This document shows positions 32,916 to 45,500 of a stretch of DNA of 64,000 nt, piece by piece (position 1 is the stretch's first letter; every line of letters starts with the position of its first letter). The DNA is taken from positions 1,674,001 to 1,738,000 of the forward strand of contig MU271147.1 in the NCBI GenBank assembly GCA_021432605.1, given 5' to 3'. The notes beneath the pieces are model-generated. The model was not told where the DNA came from, did not search any database, and saw nothing but the letters and a program-made list of their open reading frames with translations. The position numbers and the translations under genes are program-made. The stretch comes from Coniochaeta sp. PMI_546. Lineage: Eukaryota > Ascomycota > Sordariomycetes > Coniochaetales > Coniochaetaceae.

Positions 32916-33909
32916 TTAGTAGAACATCAAGTCGACCTGCTTGTCAGAATCTGTGTATCTCTCCTTGAACTCCTTCCTCGCCAGCCACTTTGCGAGGGGA
33001 ATCATGGTCTCTTTCATGTCCATGACTCCTCGCTTCTTCTGGTCGATGTGCGAGGCATCAATCACGATCCTCTTCAGATTGTCCACCGACAATGCGCCTG
33101 CCATTTGGTCAGAGGCCAGCTCCTTACGCATCAGTTTGAGGAAGAGAAAGCGAACGTACCATTATCGAGCAAGTCCATCAGCCTTACTGGCGTCCCGACG
33201 GCAATACCCGTCCTGTGAGTGTTGAGAAAGGCAACTGCCTCCTCCATCTTGATGTGTTTGGCAAACTGCAGGCGCGTTAGTGTGTCTGCCGGTTTGGATC
33301 GACATGAGGCCACCGGGTCGGGTCGTGCTTACCAGTTTCGCAACCGAGTTACCCTTCTTCTGAAACTTCCTCAATGACCTCACCAGCTCAGCTGCACGGA
33401 GACCAGCTCCTGCCACCACGATAGTGTGTGGCGAGCCCTTGGCCTCTGGAGCTTCACTGAGCTGCTTTGCATCCTCGGCGAACTCCTCGAGAAACTCAGG
33501 CAGGTTCTCCAAGTTCCGCGGCTTCTGCCACGATGTGGTGTCCTTGATGGCGTTGGCTTCCCATAGAAAATAGATTAGCAACTAGGTTTGTTTCTTCTCA
33601 TTTTTCTTGTGTGATCCTCTCACCTGAGATGTACAAATCAGCCAGCTCGACTGTGCTCAAGTCGGCTGCGAAACGAGTCGTCTTCTGCGCAACGTGATCT
33701 GCCAGCAGCTGACTGTCCATTCGCTGGAAGGCCTTGTTCAGCCCAGCCTCAACATCGAGATCAGCTTCATCTTGCTCCTGTTGGTGCATCCTCTTTCTCT
33801 TCTTTTTGTTGGTTGTGCCGCTAGAGCCACCTGCATCAGGTGCTGGCCGCTTGACAGGCTTCTTCTGAGTGGTCGCCATCTTGACAGATTTCTTCTCCGT
33901 GGTCGCCAT
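32916..33909 (-). CDS. CMS1: Cms1-like 90S pre-ribosome protein
   Basis: Four exons (33909..33624, 33556..33333, 33265..33160, 33097..32916) give 265 aa. A Lys-rich N-terminus (KKPVKRPAPDA, NKKKRKRMHQQ) is followed by the conserved core: ELADLYISANAIKDTTSW across junction 1, TIVVAGAGLRAAELVRSLRKF, GIAVGTPVRLMDLLDNG and a final RIVIDASHIDQKKRG and TMIPLAKWL. These match the CMS1/CMSS1 family, whose fold resembles a DEAD-box helicase lobe without the catalytic motifs and which associates with the SSU processome. The start was chosen as the first ATG (GCAATGG context); acidic codons DQDDLEG precede it in frame, so a short 5' exon cannot be excluded. Confidence 0.85.
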
Positions 33910-35744
33910 TGCACCTTCCAAGTCGTCCTGATCCCTGGGGTGTAAGCTTTTCGAATCTTTATGTGAAAGTCCGAAGCTTTCTCGTGATCAACATCCGCTG
34001 GCTCAAGAGATGTGGTCGTGTGCAGCGCCTCACTCAAGTGCTGTGGTGGGATCTGATAACACAAGCGAAGAAAAAATTTCCGGGGTGTTACCCGCTAATC
34101 GCGTGGTGGCTTGAGTTAAACTCACTGCAACTGTCGTAGATCGCAACGGGAACTCCCTTGGCCTTGGATGTGGGGGGTTTCATTGCTCTTTACAACCGTT
34201 GTTAACTCATTCTGACTGCAACTCGTGACTGAGTTCGACACATTCGAACGGTGCTATTTTCTCAGCTGTGTACCTTATGCTATCACAGTTTTTCTCATTC
34301 TTCTTTCTTTTCCTTTCTTTTTTGGCACTAACTGTATAAGTACTTGCCCACCACGCTGAGCCATCCTGTAATACCTCTGGGATGTGCCCTAATGCATGGC
34401 ATCAAGTGGCAACCATTTGAGCCAGCACGCAATTGCAGGGTCGAATTCGATTTAGACTACTGCGTCCGGTCTTGAAGCGAACTGAATGCTCGAAGTATCT
34501 TCCGCGCAGGACGCGGTCTCGCTCTTACGGGTCATGACTGCTCACTTGCGGCCCTACGGCCTTCAAGAGGTACAGAACGCTACGCTCTGCATGCCACTTA
34601 GGACGAAGTCGGGGTTTCCCCTTGCAGACAAAACATACTGCACGCTGACGAACAAGATGCAATTCCATGCGCTTGCTTGATATGGCGGCCGACGGCACTC
34701 AGGGCCGGATGCTACATTTGACGGGGACGGCCTTTGCGTTACACACCCTCATCCATTTGCGGCACAGATTTAGCAAACTTCAAAGTTCTATCATACTCGC
34801 ACGTCCGCGTCCGATATGTTCTGCAGGCTTCCACCAACTTTGTCCTTCGTTATCGCATGTCTGAGACGCGTTGAACCGGGACAGAGTAGATACCATGGTC
34901 GACAAGTTGATTCTTTCTTTCCGTCCACATCCAGATTAACCCCTTCAAGTTTCTCTGGAGAGTGTGGCAAAGAGCGAATGATTCACCTGTTTCGAAAGTC
35001 AGTCAGATATCTCGACTTGGACAAGGTAAAAAAGTTCAAGTTGTCATGTCGGCCTCGAAGAAAGTTCTTCAAGGTCGCGGGTTGCAGGTACGTACGTCAT
35101 TGAACCACAGAATATGTCTTCCATTACTACGAGGTTGTAGTAATTATTACGGAGGCTCTGCTAGCGTCACCAAAACCTTCCACAGTCTCTTCCCGATTGG
35201 AAGGATTAGCAATGGAAATAACATCCCCGGGGGCAACAGACCCATTATGACAAGTGAAGAATGCCGGTCTTTGTGACTCTTTAACCACCTAAGGTTAGGT
35301 GCGATGAGACGGAAGGTAATGCCGTTGATCTTTCTTCATCTTTACACAACCGGAGCTGCATCATCAGTTCACTGTTTTGCGTCTGTGCCGGAAATCCAGA
35401 ATTGCACACCTTTATCCTTCATAGGCGTCAAAATCGTTTCTTAGTTCTCAACCCGGCCACCGATCCGCACCTCATCCGACTTCAGCCTTCAATCTCTGCT
35501 GCCCGGACCCGCTCGGGGTACACAGGCACACGGCACCCCGCCGCGCCTCCCGGCGCTCCTATCCTCACGACTGTCTAACCTGACCGGCTGCAACGGTCAC
35601 AGCGGGCCCGTCTTGTTACGCGTATGACGAGACATAGGGAAGCTTAAAGGGAGTAAACGTCCGAGTGTTGTTATTTATATAGTGTCTCACCACCACCCTC
35701 CTGCCACTGTCTGATCATACCGGCGTGGTGCCCACATACCTGTC
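33910..35744. promoter_or_regulatory. Long divergent intergenic (CMS1 / PQ-loop gene)
   Basis: 1.8 kb between divergent starts. A pyrimidine-rich run (TTCTTTCTTTTCCTTTCTTTTTT) spans about 34299-34323, shown here for position only, and CT-rich sequence continues towards 35600. No supported frame was found. Confidence 0.4.
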
Positions 35745-37368
35745 ATGCCAGCCCAAACGGAGATCCCTGTTGTAAGTGACCAACTCCCTAGCCACCTGTA
35801 CGCTATACATTTGACTGACGAGGCTCTTGTGACAAGGCGGCCAATGTCCTTGGTGTAAGTGTCACTGCCGACACCCATGCGAGCTCCCGTGGGTGACATC
35901 TCACTAACTCTGTGCTCGCGCGCCCTGCTGCTAGACTATTGGCACAAGTGAGGAACCCCCCTTCCAAACCGTTGCACTTGGACTATGAGCTAACTCACGG
36001 CAGTGTAAGCGTGAACCTCCTGTTCCTGGCAGTTGTACGGCCTTTCACTAACGCTCGTCTCACCCGTTGAAGCCTCTGGTGTGTTCAAGTCAGTCAAAGC
36101 CCCCCTTTCCGCGGCCCAGCACACCACCAGGTATCAAGACTGACATTGTGGCCCCCCAGCTGCTGCCGCAAATATGGACAAACTGGCGGACCAAGAAGAC
36201 CGACGGCTTGCCGGCAATCATGATGTACATATGGGCGTTGTGTAAGTCTCCTACCCAGCCGGCGGCACAGGAAGTCGGAGAAGAGGGCGACTGACTTGAC
36301 TGCGGCTAGGCGGGGTACCGTTCGGGGTGTACGCCATTGTACAGAAGTTCAACATGCCTATCCAAGTGCAGCCCCAGTGCTTCATGGCTCTGTGTCTCAT
36401 TAGCTGGGCGCAGATCCTCCATTATGGCCAGTATGTTGCCTTCCCCCGCGGGTTACCAATCTTGATCTGGCTAGTCTGTTTGTGATGTGTACTGACCATC
36501 TCGAAGCAAATGGCCTGTCTGGAAAGCATGCGCAGCCGGCGTTGGCATGGCCTGCATCTTTGCCGGTGTGGAAGCGGCGCTGATACTCACTCTCACGGTA
36601 TGATACGGTCTTGCACACTCCACCCTCCCTTCGTTCCGTGCTGACACTGCGATCGAAGCCCATATATAACGATGGAAACGAGGCGCCCATCCTAGTCATC
36701 GGTATCGTGGCCGCCGTCCTTCTGGCAGTTGGGTTACTTCCTCCATACCGCGAAATATGGAAGCGGCATGGTCGGGTAATTGGCTTCAACTGGATCTTCC
36801 TCTCGATGGACTGGGGTGGCGCTTTCTTCTCGCTTATGGCGCTCGGTAAGCTGACCACAATATCTCAACCGCCGACCTTCAGACTAATTTCCGGTGATAC
36901 CAGTGGCCCAGAACACATTCGATGTCACTGGCGGCGTTCTGTACATCATATGGTAAAGCTCAACGAACATCTTGCTTTCTTTGCCATTCGGGGTGAGGCT
37001 AACAGGGACCCAACAGCTGCTTCCTCGAAGCCGGGATATTCGCGTCACACATAGTCTGGCGCATCCGGACGCGCAAGATCCGCAAGGCTGCCGCCGCCGA
37101 GGGTAAGACCTTTGACGACATCATGGCCGAGCACGAGGCGCGAGGGGAGCACTTCAAGTGGGCGGACAGGAAGTGGCGCAGGGGGAAGAAGAGCCGGAAG
37201 ACCGACGAGGAAACCGGGGACACAGAAGAGACTGTGTACGCCGAGGACACTGGGTACGCGACGGAGGACAAGCTCAACAGCGAGCCGGACTCGCCCGTTG
37301 CCATCGGGTTCCCGCCGGGGACTGCTGTGGAGCGGACTATCGATGGAAGGTTAGGTGGGGAGGAATAG
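35745..37368 (+). CDS. PQ-loop repeat membrane protein with extreme micro-exons
   Basis: Eleven exons give 318 aa: 35745..35771, 35837..35854, 35935..35947, 36004 (1 nt), 36073..36088, 36160..36241, 36310..36430, 36507..36597, 36659..36845, 36904..36952 and 37017..37368. Only this path keeps phase and yields the family N-terminus AANVLGTIGTILWCVQLLPQ and then IWTNWRTKKTDG. A second PQ-like motif, LLPPYREIWKRHG, is near 149-161. About seven hydrophobic segments are present (for example FGVYAIVQKF, IGIVAAVLLAVGLL, TGGVLYIICCFLEAGIF), then a long charged cytosolic tail. PQ-loop proteins include lysosomal/vacuolar cationic amino-acid and cystine exporters and MPC-like SWEET relatives; the substrate here is unknown. 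The introns are 53-86 nt with canonical ends. Confidence 0.85.
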
Positions 37369-40066
37369 ATGTGGAGATAGTTTCTGGATGAGGGGCCGAG
37401 ATAGATGGGTATCTCTATGACGACTCGATATAGATGGGCATTTGGGATAAGCATGTACGGCGTTTTGTTTTAACGATATGGGAACGGCTAATGTACCACT
37501 AGGTAGTAGTGAGAGCATATCGGGCATTAACGCGGTTGACTTACAAGCATGAAAGAAGGCGCTTGGGTACTAGTTGAATAATACTTGGTCATCAGAGCAG
37601 TTCCTATCCGCGGATTTAGACTCTGACGCAGAGGGTTGGAAATACTTGACGAACGTAGGTGCCATTATGACAACCTGTGTTGTTGAAGCCCACAGACCTT
37701 CGCCATTCAGTCAAGGCGGGATATTTGGTGTGTCTTTCGCATGTTCTTGTTGGTCCCAGGTTTATAAGCCGTGACAGTATGTTCCGGGTGGACTAAACAT
37801 GCAATGGTAGACTCCATGCCACGGCTAGTGTGACCCAGAGATCTGATCAGGGCCGCAAGACGCAAGATGACTTCATACTGATACGGCTAGTTCTAGTCCG
37901 AGACTCATCATCTGGACGCTATCCGAAAACCAAGGGACGGTCGTGATGCTACGAGGATGGTACACGGCTCGGGCAATCTTTTGAAGCATTATCGATTCCT
38001 TAGCACTGCGTCACGGCGGGGTCGTGGCGGGGCAGGTCCCAACACCTACCACAGTACCTTAGTGTACGTAACTGTAGTACCAAGTGTAAAGTACATACCT
38101 GAAGGTACACAGTCAGGACAGTATTGAAGTTGGTCCGCTGACATAAGCCGTCAGCGTTTGCGTCGAGCAGTTCCAATTGTATTTGGGCTGCACAATGTTC
38201 AACCACCCTTGCACAGAGGAAAGAGCGTTCCAGGCCAAGGTCACACAGAAGCATGACATGACCTCAGGCAGCAGATCACGAGGAATTAGGCTCGACCGGC
38301 GGTCTCGTAAGACCCCCGAATTGTGCATGTGGTACTCGGAGTGTATTATGCGGTTATTTTTGGAATCCAGTCGTGTTACCTCCACATGCCGTGGGCCGTA
38401 CGACATGAGCTAGAGCGTCCAGAGTATACCTGACAGAGCGAGGCCTAAAGAATGCCAAGGCGATATGCCGAGGACGTATCTCGGGTATCAACCCGCGAAG
38501 GGGAGGGGGATAGACAGACGGAGTCTGTACCTTACAGCTACTGTGGCAATGATCAGCCCAGGTTTTCCCAGAAAATCAGAGATGCAGAGGCATGAGAGGC
38601 AGGAGCGGCTGGCAGACACTCGAGAAGCAGAGGGTGGATGGAGGAGGATGGAGAGGATTGAGAGGGTCCGGGGAAGCTTCAACCTGCATCCAGACGGAAT
38701 CCTTTCCAGGCCGCTGTTTTAGTCTTGGCGCGAGTGGTGCAGATGCTGATTAACTGGGCCTCATCCAGGTTGTTGGGTACAGTAATGTGGAGCTGGTTGA
38801 CAGTGAGGCACAAAATACTCCCAAGAGACTTTGCAAAATATCCGTGGGGAAGTGACGGGAGAGGGGGAGAGAGAGAGAAAAAGAGACAAGGTGTCATTCC
38901 TACATTCCTCTTCTCCAACTTGTTTCTAGCAGATCAGCCAATGTTTCTTGTTGTTGTCGTTGCTTGTGCTCTTGAACTTCAGGCAAACAGCTTCCTCCCA
39001 CGCCTTACTTGTCCCCAGCAGGTCAAAAGTCCAGCACACGAGCGTAATGTTGACGCGCCCTGAAGCTTGAATCCCAGCCAATGGCTTATTCCGACTTCTG
39101 AAAAGCAACAAAGCGACCTCTCAGGGCACCAATTAGAAAAAAACAACCGTCAACATTTTCCTCGACCCTCCAACAGAGAGTCCCGCACCCGGTCTTCTTT
39201 CTGAACTGCGAGCTTCGACTGACTCGGAGTGCACTGGTCTCTTGCATTGGGCTAGCATAAGGAGGTCCGTACATACATATAACGTACATACACACCCTGC
39301 TCTCACATCTTTCAAATATCCCCGGCATCGCATCTAATTATCGCTCCTCTCTGCACCTTTCCCAATCCATCACCAAGGTCCCTTAGGGTCTACCATTTTA
39401 CCCTTTGCCCTTGTCCACACCTTCGTTAAAGGCCGGCGGGCACAAGTATCAACTTTGCTGCTTTTATCCCCCGCAATCTTGGTGCCGCAGAGTCGAGACA
39501 TAAATCGATAACCCATAAAAATTCGATCTACACGACTCCCAGACCGCCGGAAGTCTCCTTTAGCTCCACGTGCACTGCGGCCGGGGCTCTGCTTGGCTCT
39601 GCTCTGCTTCTTCCTCTTATCTTGCTGTCTTATACCCCTCCCTTCCCGCCTGGCGACTGTCATACTCTGGTCTAATTGTGCCGCCTCTACGTCTCAGGAC
39701 AAGGCTCAGTCGACCGCTGTCTTATCCCCGGCTTACAACGCCAATTTGCACGGGTTACCTTGTACCGCGCGAGGACCCTAGGCGAATACCTGGGGTGGGA
39801 CACCACCTCCTGGAGGACAAGAGTTGGGACCCAAACCGCCTCATCACGATCTGGCGATCAGCCACACCACGCGATCATCGCGGCTGGGGTCTCGCACGCA
39901 ATTTGTGGCTGGCATCCAGGTCTCGACGCGGAAGCGCCTAGATCTGATCTGGCAACCTCTAGAGAGGACGATCTGGTGAGGCGTTTGTGATAGGGCCAAT
40001 CTTCGCGCTTCTTGGCAGCGATCATCCTCCGGAGCATGCTAGTTCTGCCACTCAGCTAAAGTGGCC
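37369..40066. other. Long intergenic between PQ-loop gene and RSR1
   Basis: 2.7 kb with no convincing gene. The last ~500 bp before RSR1 is CT-rich and probably promoter and 5' leader. The 97-131 codon frames around 39.4-39.99 kb overlap on both strands and show no family features. Confidence 0.4.
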
Positions 40067-41187
40067 ATGCCGTCGAGATATCAGCCCAGGTAGGCAGACC
40101 CAATTACATACGCTCCCACTGTCCCGAGACTGACCAATTGGCTTAGTCGCGAGTTCCATGTAGTTGTGCTCGGAGCAGGTATGGCTTCATCCTATTTTCA
40201 CCCGCCCGCCAAGAGAAAAAGTGTGCGAGTGTCAAACTATTTAAGCGGGCTGGGATTTATCTTTGCAATGTCACATGCGAAATCTGCTGACATTAATTGC
40301 GTCCTGCAGGTGGTGTCGGAAAGAGTTGCCTAACTGGTAGGTGCTGGCATGGCCTCAAAACCACGTGAGTGGTCTGCTGACTGGGAACCCCCCTTTCTTT
40401 CCAGCCCAGTTCGTCCACAACGAGTGGATTGAGAGCTATGACCCGACAATTGAGGACTCGTATCGGACTCAGGTATCTGTTGATGTGAGTCTGGCCCCCG
40501 ATGAGAATAGTGTACGACAAGGCGGTGCAACTGACGCTGTGCATCCAGGGCAGACAGGTGGTCTTGGAGATGTAAGTGCGTTACACGGCCTGATACGGAC
40601 GTGCGCTGACGACCCTCTGCAGCCTCGACACGGCCGGGACAGAGCAATTCGGTAATTACACTTTGAGCCGGACAACTCTCTAGCCGACACTAACAGAGTA
40701 ATAGTGGCCATGAGGGATCTGTATATGAAGAGCGGACAGGGGTTCCTGCTAGTTTTCAGCATCACGTCCAGGTCTTCACTCCAAGAAATCACATCCCTTA
40801 GAGAAGAGATCATCCGCATCAAGGACGACGAGAACATCCCTATTGTCATAGTCGGCAACAAGTCGGATCTCGAGGAGCAGAGACAGGTCGAACGAGCCAC
40901 GGCCTATTCCCTCTCACAGCGCTGGCTGGCGCCGTACTACGAGTCTAGTGCGAGAACGAGAAGTACGTATCTATGGAAGTGATGTATGCGCGGATTTCTT
41001 CTGACACCTCGCAGGGAATGTGGACGAGGTCTTCGTCGACCTCTGCAGACAGATGCTGCGCCGGGATGACGTCTACGATCGGTCGGCGGATCACGACGAT
41101 TACTACGCCAAACCTGAGGACAGCCATCCGTCGGGGAAGAAGCGACGAAGACGCAAGAGGGATCATAACAGATGTGTCATCCTATGA
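40067..41187 (+). CDS. RSR1: Rsr1/Bud1/Krev-type Ras-family GTPase
   Basis: Eight exons (40067..40089, 40147..40178, 40310..40336, 40405..40484, 40549..40571, 40623..40651, 40705..40962, 41015..41187) give 214 aa with all phases consistent. G boxes: P-loop GAGGVGKS (17-24), effector YDPTIEDSYR, DTAGTEQF, NKSDL and ESSAR. The sequence REFHVVVLGAGGVGKSCLT and DLYMKSGQGFLLVFSI place it with Rap/Rsr1. The tail is polybasic (GKKRRRRKRD) and ends CVIL, predicting geranylgeranylation. In fungi Rsr1/Bud1/KrevA marks sites of polarised growth and stabilises hyphal direction through Cdc42. Several exons are only 23-32 nt long, like the upstream PQ-loop gene. Confidence 0.95.
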
Positions 41188-41791
41188 TGCCTCATCTTGC
41201 TTCTGCGTACACTTTACACGCGGTTCGTGTTGTCTCAAGCCATGGAGAAACCCTCCGACTCACGAGGTACAACACTATCGACATTACGGATGGCGAGCGA
41301 GATCTCGCTAAGGGCAGCATGTTATGGTGCACCTGCATTTTCTGCATTTTCTCTTCTTGGAAGGTGCGCATGGCACCAGTTATAGAACTTCTTCAACTGC
41401 CCATATTTACGTTTGAAATGGGTCACGACGGCGACGACGTGGGTTAGGCCCCCAAGACGGTGGCTGGAGTTAAAGGGTCAGGGAGTTGCATGGGACTCCG
41501 GATAGGTGTCTACCCATCGGATCATGTTTCCACAGGGTATCGGTCACTTTTTTTACCTTCTCTTGCACCAAAAAGATATAAAACGGTGTTTGACATTTGG
41601 CTGTATGTCTCTTCGATGGGTTGTGTCTTTCATTCTTGCACCTGGTGCACATAGCAGATAGAGGAACTTGAGCTTTCATCACGGCATTAGATTACGGAAT
41701 TCCATCCATGTGCCAAGGTCGTGCATTCATCTTGTCCCATTATGTGCCGGCTAATAAGTAGAATCACCTAGGGCGCTATGCAGTTCCATCC
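41188..41791. other. Convergent 3' intergenic
   Basis: Lies between the stops of RSR1 and the proline-rich membrane protein gene. Nothing recognised. Confidence 0.45.
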
Positions 41792-42585
41792 TCATCCGAT
41801 GTCGCCGCCTCCTATCGAGCCTGCAAGTCTGCTACCTTCACTGTGCGGCCACCTCCCCACAACGGTCGGCGTCGTAACAGCAGGTAGCGATTCACCGTCA
41901 TGCTTGAGTCTATAATGTACAACCCCAACTAGAATGCCGACTACCAAGGCGGCTATGATGACGGCTACGGCGACGCACAGGCATATACAACGTTTGAGAC
42001 GTGTCCTGCGGCGCTGTCGTGCCGCTGCTATTGGTCCTGGACCTCCTCCGGGACCGTACCCCGGGATAGGAGGTGGATGCCCTGGGAACGGTGGTGGGTG
42101 GGTTGAGCCTGGTGGTAGGAAGGGAGAGGTGGAGGAGAATGAAGGACGTTGGTGAGGTTGGTGGTAGGGGCTGTTGGGAGGGAAGGGGTGGGACATGTGG
42201 CTTGGTGATGTAGAGGGTGGGATGGAGGGATCGTAGGGCGAGGGTGCGTTGTTGGTGTGCGGGCTGCTGAAGGATGCTGGTGACCATGGCGTTGCTGGTT
42301 TGGGGCGCCGGGCGCCAGTATGGAGGAAGGGGTCTGGTTGTCGAGGAGTCATGGGCGATATGACAGGTGATTCCCCATACTGCAAGCGGTGTGTTTGTGA
42401 TGACGGTGCTGGTACGACTTCTGGGAGTTGAGAGTATTCCATGTTTACAACCATTTTCTCATCTTCGTCTGATATCATGGGCCGGTGCTGATCGAGGGAG
42501 ACATGTAAGCGGTTGGCAAATACCGTTCAATGTGGGTGAAATGACATACCTCACCCGCGCAAGCTCCCGAGCTACTGCCAGCCAT
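41792..42585 (-). CDS. Proline-rich single-pass membrane protein, unknown function
   Basis: Two exons, 42585..42550 (12 codons) and 42487..41792, give 243 aa with a 62-nt intron (GTATGT donor, ATCAG acceptor) in phase 0. Residues 1-170 are Pro/Ser/His-rich (SPMTPRQPDPF, GHPPPIPGYGPGGGPGP) and likely disordered. A basic stop-transfer RQRRRTRLKR precedes one TM helix (CICLCVAVAVIIAALVVGIL) and a short outer tail ends in GGGDIG. Three cysteines at the membrane border could be palmitoylated. This layout is common in fungal cell-surface proteins related to SUR7/eisosome or LEA-like sets, but no specific family is recognised. Confidence 0.6.
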
Positions 42586-45500
42586 GGCGCGGATTCTAGA
42601 GTCAGACAACCTGGGTCTGGGTAGTATGAAGTTGCTCAGACATCAAGAAGGGTGATTCGAGCGAAGTTGACAGACAAACACGGTAATACAATAAACGAGC
42701 GTGGTCAAAGACGATGTTGTGGTGATGCCTTAAGATTGTGATAATTCGGCAGGATGGTTACAGTGGCATCAAGCGCCAGGGACATTCCAGGGTCACGACT
42801 CATGAAGAGGAGGCTACTCAACCTTTACCTTCAAGTATCGTTCAGGGGCAGAGGAATGGAAATCTCAAGTTTGAGGTCGTGATGTCTGGTTCGGTGCCAC
42901 CAATCGGGCGGCTTACCGTAGGAGGCGTAGCCAACTATCCCCGAGACCTCGTGAGGCTGAACCTCGAGGAGCCACTGAGCTTGAAGTCGCATAACTACAG
43001 CAATGATGGAGAGAACCAAATAGGGGGGAAAGGGGGTGATAGATGTTTTCCGCCGCTCTAGATATCAACCCTCATGGTGAGAAATCTCCTGCCAGACCTT
43101 AAGCTTCATAGCCGAGACCTCCAGCATGTCTTGTACATAAAACTGCATTTTGTAGCCTCCGGAGGCGCAAATCATACCCTGCGCAGAACATAGACTTCTG
43201 GTCGTTGGTGCCGAAGCTGACAACCATGGGTAGACACGACCATGAACGCATAGATGTTCTGCGCCATACATATAACCTGGTGAAGCTAGCGCTCCTGGCG
43301 ACGCAGGCCAAGCGAGACCGGCCTGCCAAAATTCGCGATCCCGCGTGCTCGCCTAGTTCTCGCAATGCTTCAGTCACGTAACATCCTCGTTCGATGGAAT
43401 TGCCCGTTGGGACAACAAAATCGCACGTTGAGCTGCAAACACAGCCCGAGCCGCGATACATCTTTCGAGGGATGTAGCTGACACAAACAAGCCGAACGAG
43501 CTTGGCGACGGGATGTTCAACTGCCTGCGTACCATGCAAACGAGCATTTGTGACCACTTTACGCCAAGCGGTGAGACGAACGCGGAAGGGTTGGCTTCTG
43601 GAAAGATGACGGAAACTCGAAGTGAAACACGAGGAAGATTGGACTTCGGAACGCTTTCACGGAGCGGATGCTACCGCCAACTCTGACAGATAATATGTCT
43701 GTTGTCAACATGTCCTACCTCGTAATCATGCCTGTTACAGAAAGTTTGCGAAGCACGAAGTGAGGGAGTAGTTTTGGGGCCAGTGGTTGTGATGTTGATT
43801 GATCCCTTGGAAGTGGTTGGAACTGTGAAGACTTCTCCGTTGGTTGGTTGAGATGTTGGAGGAGATCTTGACAGATACCACGTGAGTATCTCGACATCCC
43901 GGACGCGAATCGTTCTATCTTCGCCAATCAAACTCACTCTCGCTAGTCAGCTCTACGTGTGTAAGTGGACATATGTACTGTACTTTCAAAAGCGCCATCA
44001 CGCTCAACGGCCGGCCTATTCTATGGACCGTCATGACGCAAGTGCGAATGGTGTTTGTCAATCATGGTGAGATTGGACTGAAAGATGGAGAGTTCGCTCG
44101 GGACGCAGGCGCCCAGCTCCACAGGAGGCTCCACCACTTAGTGTGCGCGGACTTGTGAAAAGAAAAAGGGGAAGGGACGAATGCGGTTGACCGCGCTAGT
44201 GTTTCCGATTCAGATGGTCGCATGCGCTCTGATTTGCCAGAATATGTCAAGGTTGATCAGGGCCCTGACAGGGGTCAGCTTTTTCCCCTGAACACCCACC
44301 GCAATTGGGATTCGTTCGGCCTCGACTTTAGACTGAGACTGTCCGACTCGGCCTGGTCCGTCTTTTAAAGTTCAGAGACAATTGAGATGCAAGATATGAG
44401 ACATCTACACATGTATAAGAACTCGCAGTCTGACGACTGGCGTTGGGCAGTGAGTCGAAATGCCGTACTGCGTGAGGAGCATGGTGCTTTTCAGAGACAG
44501 TACTATTTGGTACTTACCTTAGGTATTTGGTGTGGTCGAGAGATTTGGTCCGATCTTCTCGTACCTGCATTTGCACCCTGGTTTTGCGCCTCAATTGTTG
44601 CTAGCTCGGCAGGTGATCCAGGAATCAGCTTGTGGTACCCTACCCCGTTTGCTTTTAGAACATGGCTTAGTTGTTCTATCGACAACTGGCGACAAGACCA
44701 AGAGTTGAACCAAGAAGATCTTCAAAGGACAACTCCCTCTAGGTAAGCATGGTGTACACTCAAGAAACCGTGAATACTCGAGGATTCACCGTTCGTAGTA
44801 CCTCTAGCCCTTATGGAAATCACTTGCCGACACCCGCTCACAAACGCTCAAGCCCCATCTTAGACGCAACCTACCTGGTCGCAGAATGACCGGGGTATCG
44901 TCACTCATCCGCTGCTGCAAGTCACGATGGTAGCCGACTCCTCAATTCTTGGTACTTTTTAATTTGTTTTTAGCAGTGGAGTTGGCGTTGGAGTTGGCCG
45001 TGTCTTTTTCCGGTCGTGTCCCTCGTTAGTCGTTACATACGGCCGCTCGGTCACAACTCGTCGTGCCAGAAACGAAGGGGTCCCGGTCGTCCTCACCTTT
45101 TCCACACTGAGCACTCAGCACAGTTGGTGTTCAGACAGACTGTCGCCAGTGGTTCCTTCTCCGAGTCGTCGCTCCTTTATCTGTTGCGTCAACGCCAGCT
45201 TTGCTCCGTCCATTCTTTTTCTCCCGCTGTTGAACGCCGTCGTTGTCTCGATCTCCCGAGTCTTTCTTTTTCTAACCTGACTATTCAAGTCAAAGGCGAG
45301 AAGGCCTTCGTAGTGACTTTTGACGAAGTCGCCCATTCACACTCTTTTACAACCCAACGTCGTGGATCTGCGTTCCTGAAGAGCAAACCAATACAGACTT
45401 GCGCTGACGTATAACCGTCACTTTTCCCGTCAACTGTCCCGAACAGCACCATTACTTTCTTCTTTTCTGTGAACCTCTGCGAGCTCTGCTTGATTTCCCC

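Noticed and set aside
43099-43557. 152-codon minus-strand frame in the 4-kb gap
   Set aside because: Begins at GTG, has no recognisable motif and no splice context; treated as chance.
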